In this document: piece after piece, positions 45,942 through 57,704 of the stretch
How the letters are laid out: each line of letters begins with the position of its first letter
Position numbering within the stretch: position 1 is the first letter of the stretch
Origin: an uncultured Hyphomicrobiales bacterium
Lineage (GTDB): Bacteria > Pseudomonadota > Alphaproteobacteria > Rhizobiales > Ancalomicrobiaceae
NCBI GenBank assembly: GCA_903930435.1
Contig: CAIYYN010000048.1
Span: 124,001 to 188,000 of the forward strand
Reading direction: 5' to 3'
Length of the DNA: 64,000 nt
Translations under genes and position numbers: made by a program
The notes under the pieces: generated by a model
What the model was told of the DNA's origin: nothing
The model's input: the letters and a program-made list of their open reading frames with translations, nothing else
Database searches by the model: none

Positions 45942-46925
45942 TTGACCATGATGCCAATTCGCCGCCGGGGATGGGAGATAAAGGACAATGAGGCAACGCC
46001 GGAAACGGTTTTCCTGAACCGTCGCGCGTTCATGTCTGCAACGGGAGCCGCTGCGGCAGTTGGCGGTCTCGGCACCATCGGCCTGGGGTCAGCATTGATG
46101 ACGACGCGTCCGGCGCGCGCAGATGACGGCGTCCTGCCGTCGCTCCTGCCTGCCAAGCGCAATGAGGCTTACGTCCTCGACCGGTCGCTCACGCCGCAGA
46201 AGGACAACGAAAACTACAATAATTTCTATGAGTTCGGCACCAGCAAATACGTGGCCAGAGCGGCACAAGAGCTGAAAAGCCGACCCTGGACGGTCAAGAT
46301 CGACGGCCTCGTTGCAAAGCCGCTTGAACTGGATTTCGATGATCTCGTCCGGAAGGTAGCGCTTGAGGAGCGCCTCTATCGTCACCGCTGCGTCGAAGCC
46401 TGGTCCATGACGATTCCATGGACAGGCTTTCCGCTTGCCGCCCTCGTGGCGCTCGCCAACCCAACATCAGGCGCAAAATACGTTCAGTTTGAAACCGGCG
46501 TCCAGGACGGTCCGGGAATGGGGGGCTTCTACCCGTGGCCCTATACAGAAGGCCTGACGATGGCCGAGGCCAACAACGAACTGGCGTTTCTCGCGGTCGG
46601 GACCTACGGCAAGGTCATGGCAAAGCAGAATGGTGCCCCCATCCGTCTCGCAGTTCCCTGGAAATACGGGTTCAAATCGATCAAGTCGATCAGCCGGATA
46701 TCCTTCGTGAAAGACAGGCCACAAACCTTCTGGGAGCAGTTGCAATCGAGCGAATATGGCTTCTGGGCAAACGTCAATCCGGCTGTCTCGCATCCGCGCT
46801 GGAGCCAGGCACAGGAGCGCGTGCTCGGAACCGGCAAAGAGGCCCCGACCTTGATTTACAACGGCTACGGCCAGTATGTTGCTGATCTCTACAAGGATAT
46901 GAAAGGCGAGCAGCTTTTCATGTAA
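45942..46925 (+). CDS. msrP: Protein-methionine-sulfoxide reductase catalytic subunit MsrP
   Basis: A periplasmic molybdopterin enzyme (YedY) that repairs oxidised methionine in envelope proteins, 327 residues. The twin-arginine signal is FLNRRAFMSATGAAAAVGGLG. EERLYRHRCVEAWSMTIPWTGFPL contains the molybdenum-ligand cysteine. The family C-terminus PTLIYNGYGQYVADLYKDMKG is present. TTG 45942 has AGGAG six bases upstream; ATG 45948 is twelve away. The usual heme partner msrQ does not follow: the next gene is lsrB, convergent. MoaD and MoaE for its cofactor are encoded 18 kb upstream. Confidence 0.94.
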   Translation: MTMMPIRRRGWEIKDNEATPETVFLNRRAFMSATGAAAAVGGLGTIGLGSALMTTRPARADDGVLPSLLPAKRNEAYVLDRSLTPQKDNENYNNFYEFGTSKYVARAAQELKSRPWTVKIDGLVAKPLELDFDDLVRKVALEERLYRHRCVEAWSMTIPWTGFPLAALVALANPTSGAKYVQFETGVQDGPGMGGFYPWPYTEGLTMAEANNELAFLAVGTYGKVMAKQNGAPIRLAVPWKYGFKSIKSISRISFVKDRPQTFWEQLQSSEYGFWANVNPAVSHPRWSQAQERVLGTGKEAPTLIYNGYGQYVADLYKDMKGEQLFM

Positions 46926-46935
46926 TGCCGGCCAG

Positions 46936-46958
46936 GGCGCAGGCAGCTTGTCTGCGCC
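46936..46958. terminator. Stem-loop between msrP and lsrB
   Basis: GGCGCAG (46936-46942) pairs with CTGCGCC (46952-46958) in the short gap between convergent genes. Confidence 0.55.
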
Positions 46959-46962
46959 TTGA

Positions 46963-47859
46963 TCAATAGGTCCAGCGTTCCGCCTTTGAAATCAGGAAGT
47001 CGCGGAATACCTTGACGCGGGCGGTGTTTCTGAGCTCTTCCGGATACACGAAATAGGTATCCAGGCTCGGGACGTCTGCCTCCGGGATCAACTGGACCAG
47101 ATCTGCTTCCGGTTCAATCAGGTAATCGGGCAACAGCGCGATGCCGACGCCACGCTGCACCGCGCGCTTCATGCCGATGATATTGTTGATCCGCAGGACC
47201 GGGCGCCGGTTTTCGTTGGGCGCACGCCCGGCGCTTTCGAGCCAATTCATGCTTTCGCGCAGGTACGTCGGCGAGTTCAGGCCGAAACCCACGATCCGGT
47301 GGTCGTCGTTGATGTCTTGCACGGTCTCCGGATTGCCAAACCGCTTGATGTAACCGGGTGAGGCGTAAAGATGGAAATGCACCGTGAACAGTTTGCGCTG
47401 GATCAGATCTGGCTGAACGGGTGCCCGGATGCGCAGTGCAATATCGGCCTGACGCATCGAGAGGTCGAGTTCATCGTCATCGAGAATGAGATCGAGCTGA
47501 ACATCGGGATGCAGGTCGACAAATTCGTGGACGCGTGACGTCAGCCAGGATGTTCCCAGGCCCACAGTCGTTGTGACGCGTAACTGGCCCGATGGTTTTT
47601 CGCGTGTATCGACGAGACGTGTCTTCACCTGATCAAGCTTGACAAGCACTTCGCGCGCGGTGCGAAACAGAAGCTCGCCTTGTTCTGTCAGTATGAGGCC
47701 CCGTGCATGGCGATGGAACAAAGGGACGTTCAGATCCTGTTCGAGCGCACTCACCTGTCGGCTCACAGCGGACTGGCTCATGTCCAGTTTTTCGCCAGCG
47801 TGGGTAAAGCTGCCTGCTTCTGCAGCTGCATGGAAAATCCGTAATTTGTCCCAGTCCAC
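46963..47859 (-). CDS. lsrB: LysR-family regulator LsrB/VtlR
   Basis: A 298-residue LysR-type regulator. The GTG at 47859 is chosen: GAGG lies six bases upstream, and the protein then begins VDWDKLRIFHAAAEAGSFTHAG, the opening of Sinorhizobium LsrB and Brucella VtlR. The helix-turn-helix DMSQSAVSRQVSALEQDLNVPLFHRHARGLILTEQGELL follows, with a periplasmic-binding-type effector domain. As in those species it lies downstream of trxB. The family controls LPS, small RNAs and redox responses. The protein contains no cysteine at all, so cysteine-based sensing reported for Sinorhizobium LsrB cannot apply unchanged. Confidence 0.9.
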   Translation of the reverse strand: MDWDKLRIFHAAAEAGSFTHAGEKLDMSQSAVSRQVSALEQDLNVPLFHRHARGLILTEQGELLFRTAREVLVKLDQVKTRLVDTREKPSGQLRVTTTVGLGTSWLTSRVHEFVDLHPDVQLDLILDDDELDLSMRQADIALRIRAPVQPDLIQRKLFTVHFHLYASPGYIKRFGNPETVQDINDDHRIVGFGLNSPTYLRESMNWLESAGRAPNENRRPVLRINNIIGMKRAVQRGVGIALLPDYLIEPEADLVQLIPEADVPSLDTYFVYPEELRNTARVKVFRDFLISKAERWTY

Positions 47860-48251
47860 GCGAGACCTCTTCTTGTTTTGGCGTCTGACAAACAGGAGAT
47901 TGTCGAGTCCGTTAGCGCTATCACTTGCGCCCACATGACGAACTATTTGCTCCTATGTGCCTCCCCTGAGCCGATTCTTGTTTCAGTCTAGCAGTCAGAC
48001 CGGCTGACGTCGTTCCCATAAGCGACAGATTTCGTTCGTCCTTCCGAAACGAGGGGACAGAACGAGCCATCAGCGGCATTCCTGCAGTCCAAATAAATCC
48101 ACGACCGCGATTTCCGCAGAAATCAACGGTATGTCAACCGCTTGGCAGAAGTAGATCAGCTGTGAGCGCCATGATCAAGCCAAATTGATCAATAGACGCC
48201 AGTAATTGCACCGGAAAAGCCGGTTGAGGGGCACCGAACGCATTCTGCCTG
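47860..48251. other. trxB-lsrB intergenic region
   Basis: About 390 bases between two genes on the same strand. A short palindrome GATCAA-GCCAAA-TTGATC lies at 48073+100, i.e. 48173-48190, beside the trxB end. There is no gene. Its length suggests that lsrB has its own promoter, possibly with autoregulation typical of LysR proteins. Confidence 0.35.
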
Positions 48252-49208
48252 TTATTCTGCTGCCATACGCGCGTGCTCGCGACCAGACAGGAACCGTTCT
48301 GCTTCAAGCGCTGCCATGCACCCCATGCCAGCTGCTGTCACGGCCTGGCGGAAGATATCGTCGGTGACATCGCCCGCTGCGAAGACGCCAGGCACACTGG
48401 TTACCGTCGAATCGGGTGCCGTCCAGATATAGCCGGATGGCTTCAGACGAAGTTTGCCTTCGAACAACTCCACGGCCGGCTTGTGTCCGATCGCGACGAA
48501 AATGCCGTCTACGGCGATTTCGCTTGTCGCACCGGTTTCGACGTTCTTCAGTCGCGCGCCCGTGACACCTGCCGGGATTCCGCCGCCGAGCACCTCGTGA
48601 AGCGCCGTATTCCAGATCACCTCGATCTTGGGATGCGCAAACAGTCTTTGTTGCAGGATACGTTCGGCCCGGAATTCGCCCCGACGATGGATTACCGTTA
48701 CCTTGGCTGCGTGATGCGTCAGATAGAGCGCTTCTTCGACAGCGGTATTGCCGCCACCGATGACAAGGACATGCTTGTTGCGATAGAAAAATCCGTCGCA
48801 GGTCGCACACGCCGAGACACCTGCCCCTCGGAAGGCTTCCTCGGACGGCAGACCAAGCCAGCGGGCCTGGGCGCCCGTCGCAATGATCAACGTTTCGCCT
48901 GAATAGGTCTCGCTACTGTCGCCTTTCAACACGAAAGGCGGACCCGACAGGTCAGCGTCGGTGATGTGGTCATTGATGATCCGCGTACCGACATGTTTGG
49001 CCTGCGCCAGCATCTGGTCCATCAACCACGGACCCTGGATCGGATCAGCAAAGCCCGGGTAGTTTTCCACCTCGGTTGTGACCGTCAATTGGCCACCTTG
49101 CTGAATTCCGGCGATCAGGATCGGTTCAAGCATGGCGCGTGCAGCATAGATGGCGGCTGTATATCCGGCAGGGCCAGACCCGATGATAAGAACTTTTGAG
49201 GAGATCAT
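48252..49208 (-). CDS. trxB: Thioredoxin-disulfide reductase
   Basis: An NADPH-dependent flavoenzyme that keeps thioredoxin reduced, 318 residues. The FAD motif IIGSGPAGYTAAIYAARA, the redox pair C134 and C137 (SACATCDGFFY), the NADPH motif GGGNTAVEEALYLTHHA and the FAD-closing GVFAAGDVTDDIFRQ are all complete. It sits upstream of lsrB, a conserved pair in Hyphomicrobiales, and downstream of the second ELM1 gene. Confidence 0.97.
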   Translation of the reverse strand: MISSKVLIIGSGPAGYTAAIYAARAMLEPILIAGIQQGGQLTVTTEVENYPGFADPIQGPWLMDQMLAQAKHVGTRIINDHITDADLSGPPFVLKGDSSETYSGETLIIATGAQARWLGLPSEEAFRGAGVSACATCDGFFYRNKHVLVIGGGNTAVEEALYLTHHAAKVTVIHRRGEFRAERILQQRLFAHPKIEVIWNTALHEVLGGGIPAGVTGARLKNVETGATSEIAVDGIFVAIGHKPAVELFEGKLRLKPSGYIWTAPDSTVTSVPGVFAAGDVTDDIFRQAVTAAGMGCMAALEAERFLSGREHARMAAE

Positions 49209-49281
49209 TCCGGTTTCCTATGCCTTCTAGCCTGCCAGTAACAGCGTCAGCCCCGACATTTACGTCACGGACTTCAATGGA

Positions 49282-50520
49282 TCAACTCGCGGTTCGGGTT
49301 ACCCCCACAAACCCGCTGTTCGTCCGTGTCTGCCGCTCGAAGGTGTTTCGAATCGCGTTTGCGACGAGGGTCGTGCAATCATGCGGTTCGCTGTGAAGTT
49401 CCGTCAGTTGCGTGTTGATGCCACGCGCCCAACCTTCCTCCATCATCCGCAAGCCAAAATAGGTCAGTTTTTGCTTGATACAATGTGGCTCGAAAATCAG
49501 GACAGGGACACCGGTTGATGACGCTTCGCTGATCATCGTGTGCGAGTCGCCGGTCACAACGATGGCATCCGCCCCCGCGAGAATATGAAGATAGGGATTG
49601 GGGCCATTTTTGTCCCAGATAAAGCAGGGTGTGTCACCGATCGCGGCCTTGACCGCTTTCAGTAACTCCGGCGGTGTCCTGCGGGAAACGGTGATCAGAA
49701 ACGAGCCGGCGGACTGTTTGAGCGGTTGCAGTGACTGACATAGTCGGTCCGTATCATCCTGGCTGAACGGACCAAGCCGCGTTCGACCGCCCAGCAGCAA
49801 ACCGATGCGCGGACCCGGCAATCGGGTGATCGCGAGAAGCAGGTTGTTGCGCACGGCTGCTATCCGGCTCGCCGAAAATCGGTGCGGCGTCGTCAATGTG
49901 CGCATGAATGACGGGTTCTTCGACCGGTCATGTTCGGGAACCCAGACGAAATCAGCGCCGTGCGTCGACGTTCTCGGGTCCTTGAGGATCACGGCGAACG
50001 TCGCGCTTCCGGCCAGCCGTTTGATTGTGCGCACGTATGCAATCGATCTGCGCCCGGAGGCGATCAGAATGTCCGGCCACGGCGGTGCGATGGGGCTTCC
50101 GGGCTGATCATGTTTTTCTCTTGGGTCAATCGGTCCGCGCGGCATGAACCAGACCCACGGCGGTCTCGGCGCGACGCGGCGGATCTCGATAGTCCCTGTC
50201 AGCGGCGAATTGAGCACAAGCGGTGACGGATATCTGAGGCGCGGGTCCATTGGCGGCGATCCGACTTCACCTATCGGGTCGTTCCGGATACCGAGAAGCT
50301 CTTCTGCAACCCCGAGACAGGGAATTTCATCCCCGGCCTTGCCATCGGTAACGACCCATATCCTGAGGCCCTGTGACCGTGTCCCGCCTGAATTCGGCCA
50401 GTTCGTGTCCTGTGCGGTGTCGTCTTCCAATGGCTTACTCATCGCAGCAAGGGTTTCAGACGACTCGGGCAAACGTGCGGCCGTTGGCTGTCGTTCATGA
50501 CTGACGCCAAAGCGCTTCAT
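49282..50520 (-). CDS. ELM1-family (DUF1022) protein, copy 2
   Basis: A 412-residue ELM1-family protein. The opening IWVVTDGKAGDEIPCLGVAEEL, the ILIASGRRSIAYVRTIKRL segment, IGLLLGGRTRLGPFSQDD and VVTGDSHTMISEASSTGVPVLIFEPH are family blocks. It is larger than copy 1 (1009-2022). An internal ATG at 50442 is a possible start; the first ATG overlaps the lpcC stop by 26 bases. Directly downstream of lpcC on the same strand, it likely belongs to an LPS-core unit (inference). Function not established. Confidence 0.82.
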   Translation of the reverse strand: MKRFGVSHERQPTAARLPESSETLAAMSKPLEDDTAQDTNWPNSGGTRSQGLRIWVVTDGKAGDEIPCLGVAEELLGIRNDPIGEVGSPPMDPRLRYPSPLVLNSPLTGTIEIRRVAPRPPWVWFMPRGPIDPREKHDQPGSPIAPPWPDILIASGRRSIAYVRTIKRLAGSATFAVILKDPRTSTHGADFVWVPEHDRSKNPSFMRTLTTPHRFSASRIAAVRNNLLLAITRLPGPRIGLLLGGRTRLGPFSQDDTDRLCQSLQPLKQSAGSFLITVSRRTPPELLKAVKAAIGDTPCFIWDKNGPNPYLHILAGADAIVVTGDSHTMISEASSTGVPVLIFEPHCIKQKLTYFGLRMMEEGWARGINTQLTELHSEPHDCTTLVANAIRNTFERQTRTNSGFVGVTRTAS

Positions 50521-51580
50521 AGACAGCCGTCACGGAGATCGCCTCACGTTCAAGGGTAAAATTGGCCTCGATGTGGCGCCGTGCGGCGCGGCCCAGTTCG
50601 GCGCGATAGTCAGGATCGCCAAGCAGCGCCTCGGCGGCCGCTGCCATCGCCTCGACGTTGCCAGGTGGCACCAGCTTGCCGGTTTCATCGTCAATGACCA
50701 GTTCCGGGAATGCCCCGACCGTTGTCGCGATCACCGGGACGCCTGATGCCATGGCCTCAAGCGGCGTCAGGCCAAAACCCTCCCAGCGCTGCGGCGCGAT
50801 GAACAGTCCGAGACGCCGATACCAGACCGCGATCTCATCGACATTCACCTCGCCTGGAAACAGGATCCGGTCCTGCAGTCCCGCAGCGCGAACCTTTTGC
50901 TTCAACTCATGTTCGAAGCCCATGTGCTTTTCGGTCGCGCGTCCAAAAATGACGGCGGTTGCCTCTGGAAACCGGGGCAGGACGCGGATCATGGCGTCGA
51001 CGAAAACGTCGGTGCCCTTCTGATGCCGTATCCGACCAAAGCATCCGATGCCGATCTTGCCCGGCAGTCCGGTGGCGTCCCACGTCTCGGATGCGTCGGC
51101 AGCCGGCCTGAAAAGGTCGGTATCAATGCCGTGCATCACCACGGTGGAGGGCCGCTCCAGATAGCCAGCCGTTGCCGTCGAGGTCGAAATGACCGCGTCG
51201 ACGCGTGCGATCAGTGAACGCGTGTAACGGGTGTGGCGCCGCTGTGATGCCGAGGTGAAGACAATTCTCAACGGAAACCGGAAGACGTCGCGCAGGACGA
51301 TGCCGGCGAGCATTTCCGTATTGCGTCGAGCGTGCCAGACGCGAAAGGGGCGGCGCTTTGGTTTGGTCACAAGCCGTAGCAATGTGAGAAAAGAGATGCG
51401 AGGCACGCGCTGGCCGAGGCCCAGTCCAAGGGCGACGATACCGATGCTGCGTGCCTGCAGCGGCACCAGGCGCTGAATCGTCGCCGTGACGCCGGACAGC
51501 CGCCGCTTGAAGTTTGGCGCGACGACTTCGATGTCCTCGGGGCGCAACTCAACATTCGGGGCACGGGACGGAGTCCCCAT
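50495..51580 (-). CDS. lpcC: LPS-core glycosyltransferase LpcC-type (GT4)
   Basis: A 361-residue GT-B retaining glycosyltransferase. EVVAPNFKRRLSGVTATIQRLVPLQ is the distinctive start of rhizobial LpcC/LpsB, a mannosyltransferase of the LPS inner core. KIGIGCFGRIRHQKGTDVFVDAM and WEGFGLTPLEAMASGVPVIATTVGAFPEL carry the E-x7-E sugar-nucleotide site. ATG 51580 follows GAGG by seven bases; the frame upstream is not coding. It lies between greA and the second ELM1 gene, overlapping the latter by up to 26 bases. Confidence 0.9.
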   Translation of the reverse strand: MGTPSRAPNVELRPEDIEVVAPNFKRRLSGVTATIQRLVPLQARSIGIVALGLGLGQRVPRISFLTLLRLVTKPKRRPFRVWHARRNTEMLAGIVLRDVFRFPLRIVFTSASQRRHTRYTRSLIARVDAVISTSTATAGYLERPSTVVMHGIDTDLFRPAADASETWDATGLPGKIGIGCFGRIRHQKGTDVFVDAMIRVLPRFPEATAVIFGRATEKHMGFEHELKQKVRAAGLQDRILFPGEVNVDEIAVWYRRLGLFIAPQRWEGFGLTPLEAMASGVPVIATTVGAFPELVIDDETGKLVPPGNVEAMAAAAEALLGDPDYRAELGRAARRHIEANFTLEREAISVTAVYEALWRQS

Positions 51581-51638
51581 GGCATTGCCTCTTCGCCAGT
51601 TGCGGGATGGACGCCCTTCGACAGGGCGTCCGACCGGG

Positions 51639-52112
51639 TCAGCCAAAACGAACAGCGACCACTTCGTAGGACCGGGCACCACCCGGGGCCATGACTTCAA
51701 CGGTATCGCCGATGTCCTTGCCGATCAAGGCACGTGCGATTGGCGAGGAAATCGAGATCCGGCCAGCCTTCACATCGGCTTCCATGTCGCCGACGATCTG
51801 ATAGGTCTTCTTCTCGTCCGTATCTTCGTCAACGAGGGTCACGGAAGCACCAAACTTGATCTTCGTGCCGGTCAGCTTGGTGACATCGATCACTTCGGCG
51901 CGGCTCAATTTGTCTTCCAGCTCGGCGATCCGGCCTTCATTGTGGCTCTGGCTTTCCTTTGCCGCGTGATATTCGGCATTTTCACTGAGATCGCCATGGG
52001 CACGTGCTTCGGAGATCGCCGCAATGATGCGCGGGCGCTCTTCCTGCTGGCGATGGCGCAGCTCAGCTTCGAGTGCGGTATGACCCGCGGGCGTCATCGG
52101 GATCTTTTCCAT
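51639..52112 (-). CDS. greA: Transcription elongation factor GreA
   Basis: A 157-residue factor that rescues backtracked RNA polymerase by stimulating transcript cleavage. The N-terminal coiled coil [30 protein letters not shown], with the tip acidic pair near [13 protein letters not shown], and the C-terminal FKBP-like domain ([32 protein letters not shown]) are both complete. lpcC follows 57 bases downstream. carB lies upstream on the same strand across a 466-base gap. Confidence 0.97.
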   Translation of the reverse strand: MEKIPMTPAGHTALEAELRHRQQEERPRIIAAISEARAHGDLSENAEYHAAKESQSHNEGRIAELEDKLSRAEVIDVTKLTGTKIKFGASVTLVDEDTDEKKTYQIVGDMEADVKAGRISISSPIARALIGKDIGDTVEVMAPGGARSYEVVAVRFG

Positions 52113-52493
52113 GGGTTTTCACCCCTTCCTGCACTTTTATCGTTACGAACCGTCCGGAGACAAATAAAAAGGCGCGGCCCAACCAAAGGCTGGAACCACC
52201 CCTCGCGAAAACGCTAGGATATGCTCAACTCGCCCTCGGGATCAAGGATATCCGGCGATATCCCTGGCAAGTCCCTGAAATCGAGACCAAGCCGCCCGTT
52301 GGTCCTGAGCGCCTCCAAAGATAGGAGCGCGCACGCCGAATCTCAAGAGCCAGCTTCATTCAAGTCGCGCGATTGCGCAAATTCGCGTGGCATGAGGGGA
52401 AATGGGGAAGCGGCGGTTGTCAGCGTGTCAACTTTTAGAATTTTTTACTGATGCATACCGTCATAAGCTGTGTTGGGCTCATATGGATTTGCC

Positions 52494-52538
52494 GCGAAGC
52501 AATCCGGACTCAGAGCGGGGTAGTCTGGATTGCTTCGC
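52494..52538. repeat. Palindromic repeat in the carB-greA gap
   Basis: GCGAAGCAATCCGGACT (52494-52510) and its near-perfect complement (52522-52538, one mismatch in 17) form a stem with an 11-base loop. CGCTCGCAATGACGG follows. Strings with this GCAATCC/GGATTGCTTCGC theme are dispersed in related genomes. The remainder of 52113-52578 holds the greA promoter side, a T-rich patch near 52430-52450, and no gene. Confidence 0.6.
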
Positions 52539-52578
52539 TCGCGCTCGCAATGACGGATTGGCTGCAGGCTTCAGCCTC

Positions 52579-55908
<3,330 letters not shown>

Positions 55909-56130
55909 TTTTACTCGCGAGTGTCGGCTTGCGCGCGTGGGAAGCCACGCCCGCAGCATGAGTGTCATCTGCGTCCGGATAGGAGCTCAGTCGTCCGTTA
56001 AGCCCCGGCTTATAGGGGAAAAGCGTGCGCCCGTGAACCCCCATCGCTTCGTGACGCGAAATCAGGCATAGAGCGTGTTGAATAATCGGACCGAGCCAAG
56101 CACCTCGTGCCGTCGTTGACAGGATATTTG

Positions 56131-56526
56131 ATGGATCGCCCCTTGCTTCCCCAGTTTCTGCGCTACGGGTTTGTCGGCGTTGCCGCAGCGGTTGCGCATT
56201 ATGGCTTGTTGTTCGCGCTGGTCCATTGGGAGATCGCGGGCGATGTCCTCGGCACGCTGGCCGGGTTTATCGCGGGCGGTATCGTTTCCTATGTCCTCAA
56301 TCGGCGGTTCACCTTCGCAAGCGATAGGGCTCACGGAGCGGCCATGCCGCGATTCGCGGCCATCGCCTTTGGGGGCTTTGTGCTAACCGGTATCCTGATG
56401 TGGATCCTGTCCGACGAATTCGGCCTGCACTACATGCTTGCCCAGCCGCTGATCACGCTGATTGTGATGGTCTGGACATTTGCCGGAAACCGGTTCTGGA
56501 CCTTTGCCGGGAATCGTTCCGCCTGA
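56131..56526 (+). CDS. GtrA-family membrane protein
   Basis: A 131-residue protein with four membrane helices. FLRYGFVGVAAAVAHYGLLFALVH opens it, and GGIVSYVLNRRFTFAS and VWTFAGNRFWTF are the two N-R-x-[FW]-T-F blocks of the GtrA/DPMS family. These proteins translocate or handle polyprenyl-linked sugars. ATG 56131 has AGGA six bases upstream; the frame runs back to 56107. It is divergent from carB and convergent with the methyltransferase. A GT87-type enzyme lies 12 kb away. Confidence 0.85.
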   Translation: MDRPLLPQFLRYGFVGVAAAVAHYGLLFALVHWEIAGDVLGTLAGFIAGGIVSYVLNRRFTFASDRAHGAAMPRFAAIAFGGFVLTGILMWILSDEFGLHYMLAQPLITLIVMVWTFAGNRFWTFAGNRSA

Positions 56527-56549
56527 GGCAACTTTGACCAATCAGGAGG

Positions 56550-57266
56550 TCACGCCAACGTCGCCCGAAAGGCCATGCGTCGTTGATCGAACCCCATATT
56601 GGGGCGCAGGCGTTCGGCTATAAACCCGGCCTGTTTCATACGTGCCAGAAAGTCCGTCTCATCGTGGCGGGCCAGGCCGATCGTGTTACGTAGCGAACGG
56701 TAGGGTGAGAAGAACGTCATGACGAGGCCGACGAGCGCGGCGATGAAGAAGCCGTTGTTCCAGGCGGTCGTGAGCAGGTTGCGGATATCGCCGATGAGAT
56801 CATCGTGGGTCGGGATCACGTCGGCAATCACAAGGCTTCCGCCGGGCGCGAGACAATTCCGGGCGTCTGTCAGAAGTGCGTCGAGCTCCGGGTCAGACAG
56901 ATATTGTAAAACCGAATTGACGACGAACAGGTCAACCTTGCCGACAAAGCGATCTCGCAGTTCGGCGGGTGAAACGACCTCTATTTTTGAAGCTTCTGGC
57001 GACGGCGAACGGGAAAGTCGTATTTTCAGCCTGTCCCGTGTTGCATCGGCGGCGTCGCAAAGCACCAGCGTTCCTGCCTGCGCGGCGACGGTTTCGGCTT
57101 GCGATGCTTCGCCACAGCCCCAGTCCACAACGATTGCTTCAGTTGACGGGATCAGTCGTCTGAAATCTGCTGCGATCCTGGCGTAGTGCACCTCGGCATG
57201 CCGCACATTCACATAAATCCGGTGACTGCCATTCCAGAAATCAAGCCAAGACGACGCCATCCGCAT
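56550..57266 (-). CDS. Class I SAM-dependent methyltransferase
   Basis: A 238-residue methyltransferase. EAIVVDWGCGEASQAETVA is motif I (D-x-G-C-G), followed by LVLCDAAD and a motif III region, NCLAPGGSLVIADVIP. FLDRMK-like FLARMKQAGF near the end is usual in this superfamily. There is one hydrophobic stretch (NGFFIAALVGLVMTFF) in the C-terminal half that could touch the membrane. The opening WLDFWNGSHRIYVNVRHAEVHY is characteristic of its own subfamily. Substrate unknown. Confidence 0.83.
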   Translation of the reverse strand: MRMASSWLDFWNGSHRIYVNVRHAEVHYARIAADFRRLIPSTEAIVVDWGCGEASQAETVAAQAGTLVLCDAADATRDRLKIRLSRSPSPEASKIEVVSPAELRDRFVGKVDLFVVNSVLQYLSDPELDALLTDARNCLAPGGSLVIADVIPTHDDLIGDIRNLLTTAWNNGFFIAALVGLVMTFFSPYRSLRNTIGLARHDETDFLARMKQAGFIAERLRPNMGFDQRRMAFRATLA

Positions 57267-57377
57267 TCCCGTTCAATTCAGTCTGCAAAGATCGTCATCG
57301 ATAAATCGGACTGTTTCATGACAACCAATCTGGCAAGATGGACCCGGCGCAGCACACAGACAGAAATCGGGTGTCGG

Positions 57378-57596
57378 TCAGCGCTTGTCTTCGGGAATCA
57401 TATCCGGCATTGGCTGCATGTTGGCAAGTGGTACGACCTTGATCGGATGGGCGGACCCGGTGATGTCGTTGTAGGAAACGGCGTTGACCGTATTGAGGCT
57501 GGCATAGCCCGCAGTCAGGGCGAGGCAGGCGATGCCCGCGAACAACGACAGTTCGATTATGCTCGTCTTTCTGACAAACTGGATCAGATTCTTCAT
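57378..57596 (-). CDS. Small membrane protein of unknown function
   Basis: A 72-residue protein with one membrane helix (residues 14-34, IELSLFAGIACLALTAGYASL). A short N-terminal amphipathic stretch precedes it, and a C-terminal tail rich in Met and Pro (ANMQPMPDMIPEDKR) follows. The start has GAGGGG about eight bases upstream, but that site lies inside a strong RNA stem (57599-57672). The N-terminal helix and polar tail resemble Flp-type pilins only in size; the prepilin motif is not present. It lies downstream of carA on the same strand. Real by its ribosome site; no function assigned. Confidence 0.65.
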   Translation of the reverse strand: MKNLIQFVRKTSIIELSLFAGIACLALTAGYASLNTVNAVSYNDITGSAHPIKVVPLANMQPMPDMIPEDKR

Positions 57597-57598
57597 GA

Positions 57599-57672
57599 CC
57601 TACCCCTCACAGTCCTAAGGGGCATGTTCGATTTATGCCCCAAACGGAGATGTCTATCCCTGTGAGGGTAGG
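57599..57672 (-). promoter_or_regulatory. Structured 5' leader that hides the ribosome site of the small gene
   Basis: CCTACCCCTCACAG (57599-57612) and CTGTGAGGGTAGG (57660-57672) are complementary except for one bulged C. Between them GGGGCAT (57619-57625) and ATGCCCC (57635-57641) form an inner hairpin. On the - strand the outer stem's 3' arm is GAGGGGTAGG, the ribosome site of the gene starting at 57596. Translation would need the stem to open. It also lies only 33 bases from the carA stop, so it could act as a terminator for carA. Confidence 0.65.
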
Positions 57673-57704
57673 ATCACTCAAATTGGTTGAGTTTTATTGA
57701 AGGA

